This document shows, piece after piece, positions 24,831 through 36,169 of a stretch of DNA of 64,000 bases. The notes beneath the pieces were generated by a model that worked only from the letters and a program-made list of their open reading frames with translations, had not been told where the DNA came from and ran no database searches. This DNA is from Combretum micranthum (Eukaryota; Streptophyta; Magnoliopsida; Myrtales; Combretaceae). Made by a program: the position numbers and the translations under genes. Within the stretch, counting starts at the first letter, position 1. Every line of letters begins with the position of its first letter. Location of the stretch: the NCBI GenBank assembly GCA_024138025.1, contig JAMXBD010000056.1, forward strand, positions 496,001-560,000, written 5' to 3'.

Positions 24831-26594
24831 CTTCTGGAAAAACTTATGGTTACTTACTCACAACTGGTATTTTAGAAATATCTAACTTCTACTTGTCTTC
24901 TTCTACCATAGCTGCCAACATAGATCCTCCCCATAACTCATAAGTAGGGAGAACTGGAGGTCTTTGCACTACTAACTTATAGGTAAACTGGTCTCCATTA
25001 GGCAAACTAAACTCTATCACAAGATTGTGACAATCAATCATAGCCTTATATTTTGTCATTCAGTTTACTCCCAAAATCACATCAAAGTCTAGCATATTCA
25101 ATACCATAAGATCTATAGGCAAATGCCTACCTTCTATCTCAAAATCTACACCTCTACAGATTCTATTCAACACAAATCCACTTCCCAATGGCGTATTCAC
25201 ATACATACATACAGGCATAAACTCAACAGATACACCACAAATAGATACAAAAGATTCAGATACACAAGAAAAGCTGGCACCAATATCAAACAAAATATAT
25301 GCACTAAGCAGGAGTATAGGAAACATACCCACAATAGTATCTACACTGGAAGTCTCACTACGCTGAAGAGCACACACTTTTGCTGGTGCTCGCTGTCCCT
25401 GACCAAAAGAAAAAGATCTGCCAACTGAAATATTCTGTCCTCTAGCCTCTTTACAATCTGTAGTTCTATGTCTTCGCTGCTTACGCTTAAAACATAATAC
25501 CTGAGGAAGAGTCTTTTTTGTGTAGAACTTACTGATGTGCCTAACTCTGCCACAAGAAAAATAAGCATTTTCAACCCACTTGCAGTCTTTCAAATCATGT
25601 GGTCCAAGACATCTAGGGCATCTCTAATCTATACTCTGCACTGGTGGCCTAAAGAACTGTGTAGCAGGTCTCTTTCCTCTGTCTTGTGTCATCATACTAG
25701 AAGCAGGTCTCTTGCCCAAGTAAATCTGACCTCTTTGGGGCTCTCTACTCTTCATTCTATTCAATCCCTGCTTTACTGTCTTTGCTTTGTTTACAACAGC
25801 TGATTAATTATTCAGGTCCATCAAATTCACCTAGTACTAGATCTCAGGCTCTAGTCCAATAATAAATCTACCAACCTTAGCCTCTTTATTGTCCTTCAAA
25901 GCATCGGGAAAGAATCTCATCAGCCTATGTAGCTATGACTCATATTCTTCCATTGTAATCTTTTCCTGTTGCAGGGTATAGTACCCCTGAAGCATCCCTT
26001 TGCTTTACACTATCAAGAAAGAACTCTTTGAAGAAAGCTTATTGGAACATCTGACATGTGATAACTCCAGCCATGTGTCTTTTCGTGCTCAACCACCAAT
26101 TATTAGCCCTCCAAGTTAACAAATAGGAGGCATACTCAACTTTCTTGTTGTCTAGAATATCAAGGGCAGCAAATGTCTTCTCAACTTCCTCCATCTAGCT
26201 TTGCGTTAAGAGGCTTACTTGACACTAGTTCGAACTTGTGCACCAAATCTACAAACTTATTCAAATTGAGAATATCTGTAGGTCTGGCCCTTAGACCTCC
26301 ATTTTTATTCAATCTCTAGGTCTCCAATTTCTAAGCTTCAGCATTGGGTGCACAATTTGCATATCCTGCCTCATAGTCTGCTACTGCTAAGTGACTACTC
26401 CCAATAAAGCATTCACTGCCTGCATCAACTAGCACTTGTCCTCCTGCAGCAACATTAGGCAGCTGCTGTCCTACAGGTGGAGGTGGTGGTGGTAAATCCT
26501 GATTCTGAGCCTGTTACTCCTCTTGCCTATTATCCACTTCCTCCTCTCCTGCTCTGGAGGAACCAACATTAGCTGTTCTTCTTCTACGAGGCAT
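24831..26594 (-). pseudogene. Element B gag, zinc knuckle and protease
   Basis: The likely gag start is the ATG at 26594 (minus), reading MPRRRRTANVGSS, then a proline run and acidic stretch. Broken gag helices follow down to about 25800. Around 25600-25480 lies a poor zinc-knuckle region (CKWVENAYFSCG, then CFKRKQRRHRTTDC) in which the spacing is damaged. At 25310-25060 the protease reads LFDIGASFSCVS, where the usual active site is D-T/S-G, and ends DFDVILGVN. The DIG substitution suggests the protease is dead. Confidence 0.8.
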
Positions 26595-26776
26595 TCTGAC
26601 ACCAATAAAACACAACAAGATAAGCAAAATGGGTATCCAACTTGAAGATCAAAACTTAAAATCTAAGAGACTATAACATCTTAACTAGAAAAGAAAACAT
26701 CCTAAACATGTACGACCCCACTCATCAGTACTCACCGTCCTAAGGAGTCAACTTCTTAATTTAATGATTCGAAACC

Positions 26777-26793
26777 TAGGCTTTGATACCAAA
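26777..26793 (-). promoter_or_regulatory. Primer binding site of element B
   Basis: The minus strand reads TTGGTATCAAAGCC a few bases inside the 5' LTR. It is close to the complement of the plant initiator tRNA-Met 3' end (TGGTATCAGAGC), used to prime minus-strand DNA. Confidence 0.8.
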
Positions 26794-26798
26794 TAAGC

Positions 26799-28838
26799 TG
26801 TAACGCCCTAAAATAAGACATTACAACTCTGCACGTGTCTCTCTCTTAAAAGAGACACGTAAAGGCTCTAAATCTAAATTCCATAAAATATAAACATATA
26901 AAAACTCCATGAACCCACAATTTACGGTACCTCATAAGGTACAAAACCTGTAAAACTTGTAACTTATAACTTCCAAATAAAATCAAATAATCCTGTTTAA
27001 TAAATTATTACATAAAACCAATACTTCAAATCCTCTAAAACATAAATAATAAAAATATTGTTTCAAGAATCTTCAAAACTCAAGAAATCCTTTTCATAGG
27101 TCTTGTATAACATTCTATTCCTCTGCAGGATAGTCAAGTCCACTATCGCCATCCCCGTGATCAGAATATAGGCCATAACTAGACAAGTCATAAACAATAT
27201 CTCCATCACCTGTACCTGAAAAAGAAAAGAATGAGTAAAAACGCCCAGTACACCAGTCCACAAACACAATGCAAGTGCACAAACAACATGTATATTCGTG
27301 CAACTTAACTAAATGCGTACATCAAGATTATTGTCTTCATTACGCCCGTAAAACAATACAGTTCAGAATCATAGGTCTCTTATCCAAACTTGGAGTTACT
27401 CAGACTCTTGAAAAACAACTAGATATCGAAAATAAATAATTCTATTCATATATTAGTGAATGGTTACTCCCTAAATATTCACGACCATACTGCCAATAAA
27501 CTTATATCTACTAGAATCATCTCCAAGTACAACTCCACTAGGGACAATGACACATAATGATCATCAAAGTGTCTCACCGGTATCACTGTCTGCCAAGTCT
27601 TTACTGGTCAAAGCCAAAGACATCCAGAAAAACAAATTAAGCCAAATAAAATTAAGTTCATTTATATATTTGTTCCTATAGGCAATAATTATAAACCTAA
27701 ACCTACAAGCAAATACAACAAACAAGGAAAGGTCGTATCTTTTCCAATTCCAGGACAACTATCCAAATCCTCAAATTCTTATAAATAACAAGAAATCTCT
27801 AAATCTCCTAAATATAACATACAACAAGAACAAGATATAAATCATCACATCAAAACCCTAATTATCCAATTCTTCAAAATTATCCATAACCCCAACCTTA
27901 TAAGAAATCCACAACTGTAAGATTTCCCTCGATCAAACTTTAAAAAACCTAATTTTCTCCACAAAACCCTAATTATCTAGAATTAACAGAAAATCACCAA
28001 CAAGAATCATTCTTCATTAAACTTATGGATTAATGGAATAAAACTTACCTTAGATTTATTTGGAATCTAAACTCAGATTTCTCTAACCAAAAATCAGATC
28101 AGAACCCTAAATCTCACAACTTCTCCAAAACCCTATATTAGAAAATCTATAAGAACAGGCACGATTCATCTAATATATATATCTTTACATATCAAAACTA
28201 TGATATAAGAATGATAATACTTACTTGATTCAATCTGATTCTTTGTTTGATTCCCAAAAGATCAGAGCTTGATGAGACTAGGTTTTCTCCAAAGAACTCC
28301 TTCAAAATCCAAGCATAATTTTGAGGAAACGAAATGATATATGAAGAATCTTGATAGATAAGGGCGAGATTACTTACTCTTGATCCAAATATGATCTCCC
28401 TTGATCTTGTTCTTAAAAAACACTCAAAAACTCTCAATTCTCTCTCTCTGGTTGGAGGAAAAAGGTTACAAATGAAAAACACGAACCTAGGATTTCTTAT
28501 ATAGGAAACATTTCAAACAGGAAAGGCTGGCTCCAAAGCCAGTAGCCTAAATTCCAAAGCCGGCGGCATAAATGCCAAAGTCAGTGGCCTTTTTACTGGC
28601 CTTTATCATTCTGTACAAAATCCTTCGAGAGATTTAGGCTGGTGTCTTACATATATAGGCCGATGGCTTTTACTTGAAAGTTGGAGGCCTAAGTGTCAAC
28701 TTAAGTCCTTTCATCCAATTTTTCATGTACCTCTTCCCCGGGCTTAAATCTACCTGTTCAAGGATAAAAATACCCATTTAAACAACATGAATTTTACCTT
28801 TTCATCCTTTATTATAATTTATTTACTTGTACTTTACG
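26799..28838 (-). repeat. 5' LTR of element B
   Basis: A 2.04-kb LTR collinear with 17533-19785 but without the 220-bp insertion. It ends CTTTACG, where the 3' LTR has CTTTACA. TACTT follows at 28839-28843, matching the duplication on the other side of the element. Confidence 0.88.
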
Positions 28839-28843
28839 TACTT

Positions 28844-29439
28844 CTTGCCCATTACATGGTCTTGTTCATAATGTTTAGACACATGACAACAATCATTTCT
28901 TCTCAAGTTTATTTCTAGTAAGAATCCAACTAGAACATACTCATTTTTCTTCTTCAACATTTTTAGACTTATCTTATCTCCTCATTATCATACATTCACA
29001 ATAATAAAAGTCGATTTTCAAGTCTTACCTTGTTGTTGCAGCTGTAGGATGATTCTCCAAGCTCAAAACACTTCCAAACTTAATATCTTTACTTCCTTCA
29101 CTTCCTACCAACATCCTTATGTTAGAATCTACATCTATAAAACATCATAAAAATTGCATTTTAACACCTGAAATTTTCACTCTTACCTTGTCACGAATTT
29201 CTCTGAGTCTCTTGCACTCCTCCTTCTCTTAATTCGCCCTCATTGTCTACATTTCCTATTATAAATGGATAATCTTAGCTTATTAGTGCTAAACATTCCT
29301 TAATTTTACTTAGTTAACTTTTAAATAAAGGCTAGGGTCTAGGTTTCTTACCTTAGGGTAGTAGTAGGTTACCTTAAAGGGTAAGAGCAAAAAATAAAGG
29401 GTGTTTATATAGGGGCTAGGTCTTGGGTTTGTAGGTCTG
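28844..29439 (-). repeat. 5' LTR of element A, middle segment
   Basis: After about 100 bases with no counterpart in the 3' LTR, it is collinear with about 7275-7770 (shared blocks CTCCTCATTATCATACATTC and GGCTAGGGTCTAGG). It ends at the solo LTR insertion at 29440. Confidence 0.8.
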
Positions 29440-30262
29440 TGATAAGTCATTTTTACTTTATATTTTTTTATACGATTTTGAGCTTAATTTGCTAAGAATT
29501 TATGATAAAATCTTGCAAAAATTATGTTTTTGATAAATAATGTTGTTTTAAAGCTTTTAGAATCAAATAAGTAGTAATAAAGTGATTTGATGTAGATTTG
29601 GAGCAAAAAATAACAATTTAAGTCAAAAAGGTAGAAGTCGAGCCTTGTAAAGACACAGCCGGGGCCAAACAGAGAAATAAGATAGCAAAAATTGGTCTAT
29701 CGAGCCTCAAATGCGAGCCCTCGATATGACTCTCGACTTTAGTTGAAGCGAACGAGCATCATTCTGAAAAAAATACATTTTCGAGCCTCAAAGTCGAGCG
29801 TCAAAACTCGACCCTCGACAATTGTGTTGCCAGACCAATTCTTGAACAAGATTACCTCGAGCCTTAACAATTTGACCCCCGATTATCTCAATTTTACCTT
29901 TGATAGAGCAATAGACAAAAACGCACAATTTACTTAAGAATTTCCTGAAGTCGAGCCTGATCTTGCTGAATACAAACCTCGACAAACAAAGTATGCGACT
30001 CTCGATGAGTGTTTTCATAGCTCATTTGCGAGCATGAAAAGTTACTAAATTCTGTTAGAAAGGATCTGCCGAACTGCCACGTGTCAAATAAAAATGGCCA
30101 TGCTTTTTGTACCTAGTAGTCTATAAATAAACGTGTAAGCATGCATTGTAAAGTATGTACCAACAGTGTAAATCAATATTAACGTAGATTAGATTTCTGA
30201 AGGATTTTTGGGTAAAAGAATTTTCATTTCTTTTTACTTGAAAATTTCTTCTGTTTTCTAGG

Positions 30263-31010
30263 TAGGGGTGTTCACGGTTCGGTTAATCGGTCCGTGGCCC
30301 TATTTTTTGATCCTAATCGTAATAATCGGATTTTCAATACCTGATCCTAAACCTATCCATTATGAACGGTTAACCGCCTTAACGGTTAACCGTTTTTTTC
30401 GGTTAATTTTTTCGGTTTTCGGTTTTTAACAGTTTGACATAATGGTTATGCAAATTTTGCAATTAACTATACTTTTCAATATGTTCGTAAAAATAATTAG
30501 AGTATTTTTTTTGTATAATTATATTAAAAACTATAAATTAAGAATGTAACACATGTAAAATAGTTATTAATATATATCGGTGTCATCAAGATAATAATCA
30601 TAATAGCTTTTTACTCATGTGTTCTTATCAACCTCGATCAATTAAGCTCAATACAAAATCTCAATCAAATGCCACCATTCTAATTTTCAAACATATATGC
30701 ATTTGTTTATTTTTATCTGAATTATTCACTTTAACATAATTCATATTGATAATACTAAAAAAAATAATTATATAGGTATGTTATAAATTATATATATATA
30801 TAATTTATAACATACCTATATAATTACGGATCGGTTAACCGAATCCATCAGTTTCTAGAATCTAAAAACCGAAACCGAAACCGAAAACCGAAAAAATTAA
30901 AAATGCTAATCCTAAACCGAAACCGATGGATCGGTTAACCGCTTTTTTCGGATTGGTTTCTCGGTTTCGGTTCGGTTATCCTAAACATTCGGTTTTTTTG
31001 CACATCCCTA
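30263..31010. mobile_element. hAT-superfamily MITE, 748 bp
   Basis: The terminal inverted repeats are TAGGGGTGTTCA at the left and TGCACATCCCTA at the right (reverse complement TAGGGATGTGCA). The 8-bp target duplication TTTCTAGG is perfect at 30255-30262 and 31011-31018. The empty site TTTCTAGGTAAAATC is still present in the sister solo LTR near 2675. The subterminal regions are packed with GGTTCGG/AACCGAAACCG motifs, as expected for binding of a hAT transposase. There is no coding capacity. The centre holds a perfect palindrome (30765-30826). Confidence 0.92.
30765..30826. repeat. Perfect 62-bp palindrome
   Basis: Two 31-base arms with no spacer, the left arm starting TAATTATATAGGTATGTTAT, fold into a perfect hairpin or cruciform at the centre of the hAT MITE. 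I checked base by base that the arms are exact reverse complements. Confidence 0.93.
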
Positions 31011-31976
31011 TTTCTAGGTAAAATCAATTTAACATAATGTTTGTAATTTTTATGAAATTTCTGAGCAATTAATTGATTAATTTTTCAAAATTTGTTTTAT
31101 TTCGTCTAATTTGTGCTTATTTTGATGAATTCGTGGAGAAATAAACTCTTACAGCGTAGGGATTACGAATCCAATTCTTGATTTAGTTTGATTTCAAATG
31201 CGCTTTCAAGTAAATTTGATTGGGTGTTTATAATTAGTAACTTGAATTTAATTTATGGTTTTTAAAGGAATGGTGCATTCTTTTAGATCTACTATTGATT
31301 TCAATTGAATAGATCAAGAGATCATTCAATTGAATAGATCTGTGGTTCCTAATGGAGTCGATTCTAACTACCTCTTACCGAGGAATGGGAAGACTTTCTG
31401 TCACTTGTTTTAAAAATTGATTGAGTTGTCTTTCAAAACAATGGATTCCTATTATTTATGCGGGTCTAATTGAAACTTTAGATTACTGGTTTTAGTTAGA
31501 TCTAGAACTATTGACTTCGAGAGAAGCTTTAGTTTAATCTAGAGAATCCGAAGGTATAAACACACCATTTTAGATAGCTTTTAAGAAGTTATTGTTCTCA
31601 AGAAATCATTCTGATAAGGAATTGGTGAAAACCCTAAGCTACTATTTCATAGAAGTTACAGGCTTATTTCTCATTTTACCCATTAAACATTTGTGAATAT
31701 TTCTAACTTAGTAATTTATTTTTCCTTTATGATTTTCTAAAATCTTTTCTTTAGCTAGACAATTAATGGGATTAAGAGTATACTAGCTGTCAATTATTCT
31801 CTTAGGATCGACTTAAATCATTTACTATGCTACATTTGATGGGTGCGCTTGTCCTGTGAGACCGTAGTTATTGGTTTAGAAAACATTTATAAATTTGAAA
31901 AACTCAGTCAATGATCAATGGAATTTGAACTTTGAATTTCATAAAACATTATATAATCACAACACAAACCAGTCTC

Positions 31977-32113
31977 TTCCTACAGTGCCACATGACACAA
32001 TCTTAACCATCTAATTGTATTAGAATTTTCTTTAGTAGATTTTTTGACCTAGTTCTATTAGTTACCCATCTTTAAATTCTATTTTACCTAAACCCACTAA
32101 TTAATTTTGTTCA
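31977..32113 (-). repeat. 5' LTR of element A, outer segment (truncated)
   Basis: Collinear with about 7781-7920 of the 3' LTR (TGCCACATGACACAATCTTA and AATTAATTTTGTTC shared). Similarity stops at about 32113, whereas the 3' LTR continues to 8002, so the last roughly 90 bases are missing here. Confidence 0.75.
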
Positions 32114-33802
32114 TGAATGCGAATACCATAGAGTTTTCTTTTATGTTTTTCACCCCTAGACATTGAAATATGATCATGGCGACTAAAGGGTGTCCTCACT
32201 GTACCCCTACTCCATAAGTTGTCATAGCTCTATAAATTTGTGTACTTTTGATTTTTCCCAATTTTTATTATTATTTAAAGTGGTAATCTAAAAGAATAGC
32301 ATATATAACTTATGAAGCAAACTAACTAACAACTAATATTTATAATTTTTTTTTATATTACCCCTATGATTCATAAAGCATGAATTAATTTATATTAAAG
32401 CAGCTTAAATTTATGCATATTCCTTTTTTTTTTATTTTTCTAATTCACACTCCATCTGGGTTTGTTTGTTTCGTCTTTTTTTTATTGTTTTAATATCTTA
32501 TTTTTGTTGTGTTTCAAATAAATGTTTGTTAAGAAAAAATTATAGATGAAAAACAAATATTTTTATTCATAAACAGATTAAATAAATCAAATATAGATAG
32601 GATACAAATAAAACGAATATAGATAAGATACAAATAAAACACATATACATATTAGATACATATAATATACTAATGAAGGTCAGATAATCAAAACAGACCC
32701 ATAATGAGTAAATACATTATGACATTGGACTCCAAAAATAACTTTTTCTTGATTCCTTAAAATAATCCAAAAAATTGTTTGAAATGTGTATCAAAATATA
32801 TATCATTATAGTCTAACATAATAATTTCAAGGTAAATTAGTTTTGGAACTACTTCTGAAACTGCTTCCTTTGATTAAAAAAGGGGGGAAAAATAGGTGCT
32901 GTTCTAGAAAGTAAGAACAGTTTGAACTCGGTAATTAATTTCTAGGTTTAATTTTCTAACTTTTCTCAGCATTATATTTACAATTTATTTGGCTTGTTAG
33001 TTTCCATTACTCAGCACCTAAAGTAAGATTGAAAGACCTAAAACTCAATCCACCCCTCTTGTTTGCAGCAAACCAAATTATATTATAAAATTACTATATC
33101 TTATGGTTTGATTTGATTTGGTTAATGAAACAGCCCCTGGTTTCTGTCCTCATAACCACAGAAATACAGGGAAAATGCTGAATGTGAAAGGAAAATATCA
33201 TAAAATATGAAAGAAAAACGTTGAAATAAATTGCCTTCACTTTTTTAGCCAAAAAAAAAAAAAAATTGCCTTCACTTTACTGTACTCGTGAAGATCAGAA
33301 GAAGACTTATACATGCGCACATTTATTAATTTATTTGTAATTATGAGAATCATAAAGTATTATAACAATTTCATTATTATAAAAATACTTATTATAAGAA
33401 ATATTAAAATATTATAAAAATACTTATTATAAGAATATTAAAAATTATAAAAATATTAAATAACCATTTATTACTCAAATTTATAAACATTAATTAATTA
33501 TAAAATAATTTTTTTAATTAATTAAAAATTAGCAAATAAAAATCTTATTCAATCGTATTTTATTTTTTATAGCTTACACAAAAGGTTTTTTTTTTTTTTT
33601 TGGGAAAAACCATGCTGGATTCACGGAGCACGCTGTCCCTTCCCTTGTAAAACACGCGCTATAACAGTACACGGACAACAACATCTCGATAGCTTTTTAT
33701 CTTTTTCCTCTTCCTATCTTCCTTTTCTCTCCTCCATGAACCTAATCAAAAAACTCGTTCCGACTCACTGAGTCAGTCTGTCCCCGAGTCACACTCGAAA
33801 AC
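32114..33802. other. AT-rich region upstream of the RING gene
   Basis: No coding potential. It contains one MITE-like unit (32458-32700), A/T-rich low-complexity sequence around 33340-33560 and a poly-T run at about 33585-33600. The last 200 bases become pyrimidine-rich (CTTTTTATCTTTTTCCTCTTCC near 33690-33720), as in many plant 5' leaders. I see no convincing TATA box, so the RING gene promoter is probably TATA-less. Confidence 0.5.
32458..32700. mobile_element. MITE-like AT-rich unit (243 bp)
   Basis: The ends are related inverted repeats: GGGTTTGTTTGTTTCGTC at the left and GATAATCAAAACAGACCC at the right (reverse complement GGGTCTGTTTTGATTATC). The inside shares AATAAATGTTTGTTAA and ATAGATAGGATACAAATAAA with 60494-60712. 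No clear target duplication. Confidence 0.55.
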
Positions 33803-34421
33803 ATGCCAGTATCACCTGAATCCACCACCACCGCCTCCAACCAGTCCTCACCCTCCTCCTCATCCTCCAACGATGTCATCATTGACGTCTCCCCTCTCCT
33901 ATCCAACAACTCCCTAGACCCAAACCCAAACCCTAACCGTCCCAACGCTATCCCCAACCGCTCTTCTTCCTCCACCCTTCGCCGCGGTTCCCAGACCCTG
34001 CGGGAAGCTGCGCGTTCCTCCGCCGCGCCAGCAGCCGCCGGATGATGCGCGAGCCCTCGATGCTTGTCCGTGAGGCCGCGGCGGAGCAGCTTGAGGAGCG
34101 CCAAACGGATTGGGCCTACTCAAGGCCTGTGGTGGTCCTCGACCTTATCTGGAACTTCGCCTTTGTGGCAGCGGCGGCCGGTGTCTTCATCGTTAGCAGC
34201 GATGAGCGCCCGAGTATGCCACTTAGGATTTGGATCATAGGATACGTTACGCAGTGCGTGTTACATATGTTTTGTGTCGTGTCGGAGTACCGGAGGAGGC
34301 AGCGTTCGGTATCGCGTTTGGGGTCTGGTGTGGTGAGGAGAATGGACGATGTAGAGGGTAGTGGTGGAGAAGTGTCTAGAGAGTATGTGTCTTTGTCCGA
34401 TTTCAATGAAGACAACTCGAG
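33803..34421 (+). CDS. RING ligase exon 1 (frameshift near 34015)
   Basis: The ATG at 33803 opens a Ser/Asn/Pro-rich N-terminus (MPVSPESTTTASNQ) that runs 80 codons to LREAARSSAAPAAAG, then stops. One missing base in CGTTCC near 34015 moves the conserved part into another frame. There MMREPSMLVREAAAEQ (Met at 34042) continues through TM1 (VVVLDLIWNFAFVAAAAGVF) and TM2 (LRIWIIGYVTQCVLHMFCVV). Translation from 34042 would bypass this lesion at the cost of the Ser-rich tail. The donor is CGAG|gtattt at 34421/34422. Confidence 0.88.
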
Positions 34422-34980
34422 GTATTTTAATTTGATTTTCATTTAATTTAATTCGATTTCATTTCAATTTAATGAATTTCACTCCTTTTTTGTGTTTGTT
34501 GTATGAATGATGTATTGGATATGGTATGGATTGGGTGAAGCATAACTATTGTGTGATCGAATGCAATGTTGTTATTAAGTGGTCAAAATGATGTGATCGG
34601 GATCAAAGTTGATCAAGTGCTGGAATTATTGGTAGATTTGGAAATTTGAATGTTGGAAATGACGATCCTGAGTTTGTAATCAATGCCCTTCAGAAGTGTC
34701 TTTCTACTGGTAGTTGCGATTCTGGAATAATTTGATGATGAAAACGTGCTTTCCTTTTTAGTAAGTTGCTGTAGCATCAAATAGGTTGGTTTGTTTTCTT
34801 CACATGCTTATAGTGGTTGAAATGGTTAGTTGGTTCGGTGTAGCCGGTGGTCAGTGAAAGTAGCTAGCTAGAGAATAGAAATCTGTTGCAACAAATGTTG
34901 TATTAGTACCCGAGTATTTAAAAATATGGCAACTGATGTATATGGGTAGTGGATTATCTAGTCGAGAGGTAGCATGTTCA

Positions 34981-35112
34981 TGGATAGGAAACATTCTTTA
35001 GCCTTAGCAGCCCATGTCATTTGTGTTTTGGATTTGTCCATGCATGGGAAACATTCTTTAGCCTTTCCAGCCCATTAACCTTGAATGCGTCCATTTGTGT
35101 TATGGTTTTGTC
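34981..35112. repeat. Imperfect direct duplication, about 60 bases
   Basis: GGAAACATTCTTTAGCC occurs near 34987 and 35047 with matching flanks (CAGCCCAT and, further on, CATTTGTGTT.TGG.TTTGTC). The second unit has a small insertion. Confidence 0.75.
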
Positions 35113-36169
35113 GAGTTGAAGATTGGTACAGTGGTATACAAATTACACACCAAAGCGGATGCCAAATGGTGTGCCTGATGAGCATGTTTTATATTTTAAA
35201 CCATTTACCTGACCATTCATTGGCAATACCAGTGAAAACTCATGGTTCACTCCCACAAATTATGGAGGATGATATTGCTGGAGATTTCTCAACAAGGCTA
35301 AAGCTGTCATGTTCAAGTTTGGTTGTACCTGTCAGTTCAACAGGGATGCATTATCACATTTGTTTTTTGAAAATGTAGTTTGCTTTGGGTACATTTTTAA
35401 CCACAAAATGTGTTGCTCTACCTAACTCAATGAATATTGTTATGAATGCAGGTAATGGATTTAGCTGATGAGTAATTTACCGTGAAATCAGTGTTAATGT
35501 TGTGTTTTGTATTATTATAGTTTCTTTATGATTGAATTATGGGTGAGCATGAGAATTTAGAGTCTATAGGATCTTGGATCTTAATAATTGGGTTATTTTT
35601 AGGGTGCTTATTAGACATCTTTGGGTGGATTTTGATTTTGGAGCCTATATTAAAGTATAGAATACAATATGTATTCTTATTTATACCCTAAAATCTGTAA
35701 GGGATCTACACTCTATATATTACGAATTTTAGGTTGTAAGGTATCCTATAGTTTCTCAATGTGTATAGGATGGTGAACCTATCTGTAAATTTATCTAATA
35801 AATAATAATAATTCAACTAAGCTGACCTATTTTTGTGTTTGTTGTAATAGAAAATCTCACGAGTTCCTTTAGTGCTCCTTAAAACTCGTAGATGTGGGTT
35901 TTAGGGTAGTTCTAAGGAGTTAGTAGGTTTCAGAAACCTATATTTGCAAGGTAAGGTATATGGTAGAAACTCGTAACCCTTAGTCCATATGTCCATTCAC
36001 CCTTTTGAATGCTCGTTATAGAGTACTCTGACCTTTTAATGGCCGGTTGGGGAGATCCTTTTAATTATACTCATGAAAATAATTTGTTTATTAGTGTTGT
36101 GTAAACATTTATTTGTGCAAGGTTGTCATCCCTAGCTATCCTTAAATGGAAATGCATTAATCTAACAAC

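Larger units (their letters stand above)
17533..28838 (-). mobile_element. Element B: complete but decayed Ty3/gypsy chromovirus, minus strand
   Basis: It has LTRs at 17533-19785 (3') and 26799-28838 (5'), both starting TGTAACGCCC on the + strand. A perfect 5-bp target duplication TACTT lies at 17528-17532 and 28839-28843. On the minus strand the primer site TTGGTATCAAAGCC sits beside the 5' LTR (26777-26793), and the purine tract GGAGGGGAGAGA sits beside the 3' LTR (19786-19797). Gag, protease, RT, RNase H, integrase and chromodomain follow in chromovirus order. RNase H is split by a solo LTR at 21531-23679. It inserted into the 5' LTR of element A, so it is younger than A. Stops in every region make it non-autonomous. 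Confidence 0.9.
29440..31971 (+). mobile_element. Solo LTR (family S1), copy 2, with a hAT MITE inside
   Basis: Same LTR as 1884-3604, starting TGATAAGTCATTTTTACT and ending CACAAACCA. The flanking 5-mers are GTCTG (29435-29439) and GTCTC (31972-31976), one mismatch. The unoccupied site is preserved in the element A 3' LTR near 7771-7790 (GTTCTCTTCCTA). TATAAATA lies at 30122-30129. It is interrupted by a MITE at 30263-31010. Confidence 0.85.
5329..32113 (-). mobile_element. Element A: nested Ty3/gypsy chromovirus (Tekay/Del-like), minus strand
   Basis: A decayed LTR retrotransposon read on the minus strand. The 3' LTR is 5329-8002 (TGAAATGACCC...TTTCATCA). An AAAGGGGAA polypurine tract on the minus strand abuts it at 8003-8012. 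Then come chromodomain, integrase, RNase H, reverse transcriptase, protease, zinc knuckles and gag up to about 15235. A degenerate Met-type primer site lies at about 15526-15537 and the 5' LTR follows from 15538. The 5' LTR is broken into 15538-17532, 28844-29439 and 31977-32113 by element B and a solo LTR. The outermost roughly 90 bases of the LTR are not recognisable at 32113. The body also holds a solo LTR at 12423-15086. The chromodomain and gene order place it among chromoviruses; the Tekay/Del assignment is an inference. I find no convincing duplication at the outer borders (GTAAC on the left, TGAAT on the right). Confidence 0.8.

Noticed and set aside
17533..28838. Endogenous pararetrovirus (caulimovirid) as an explanation for RT/RNase H sequences
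   Set aside because: LTR pairs, target duplications, integrase and chromodomain all point to Ty3/gypsy retrotransposons; no movement or coat protein sequence was seen.
5324..32118. Outer target duplication for element A
   Set aside because: GTAAC on the left and TGAAT on the right do not match, and the right LTR end appears truncated.
33742..34123. Antisense reading frames over RING exon 1
   Set aside because: They are shadows of a GC-rich coding exon; the sense strand carries the conserved domain and splice donor.
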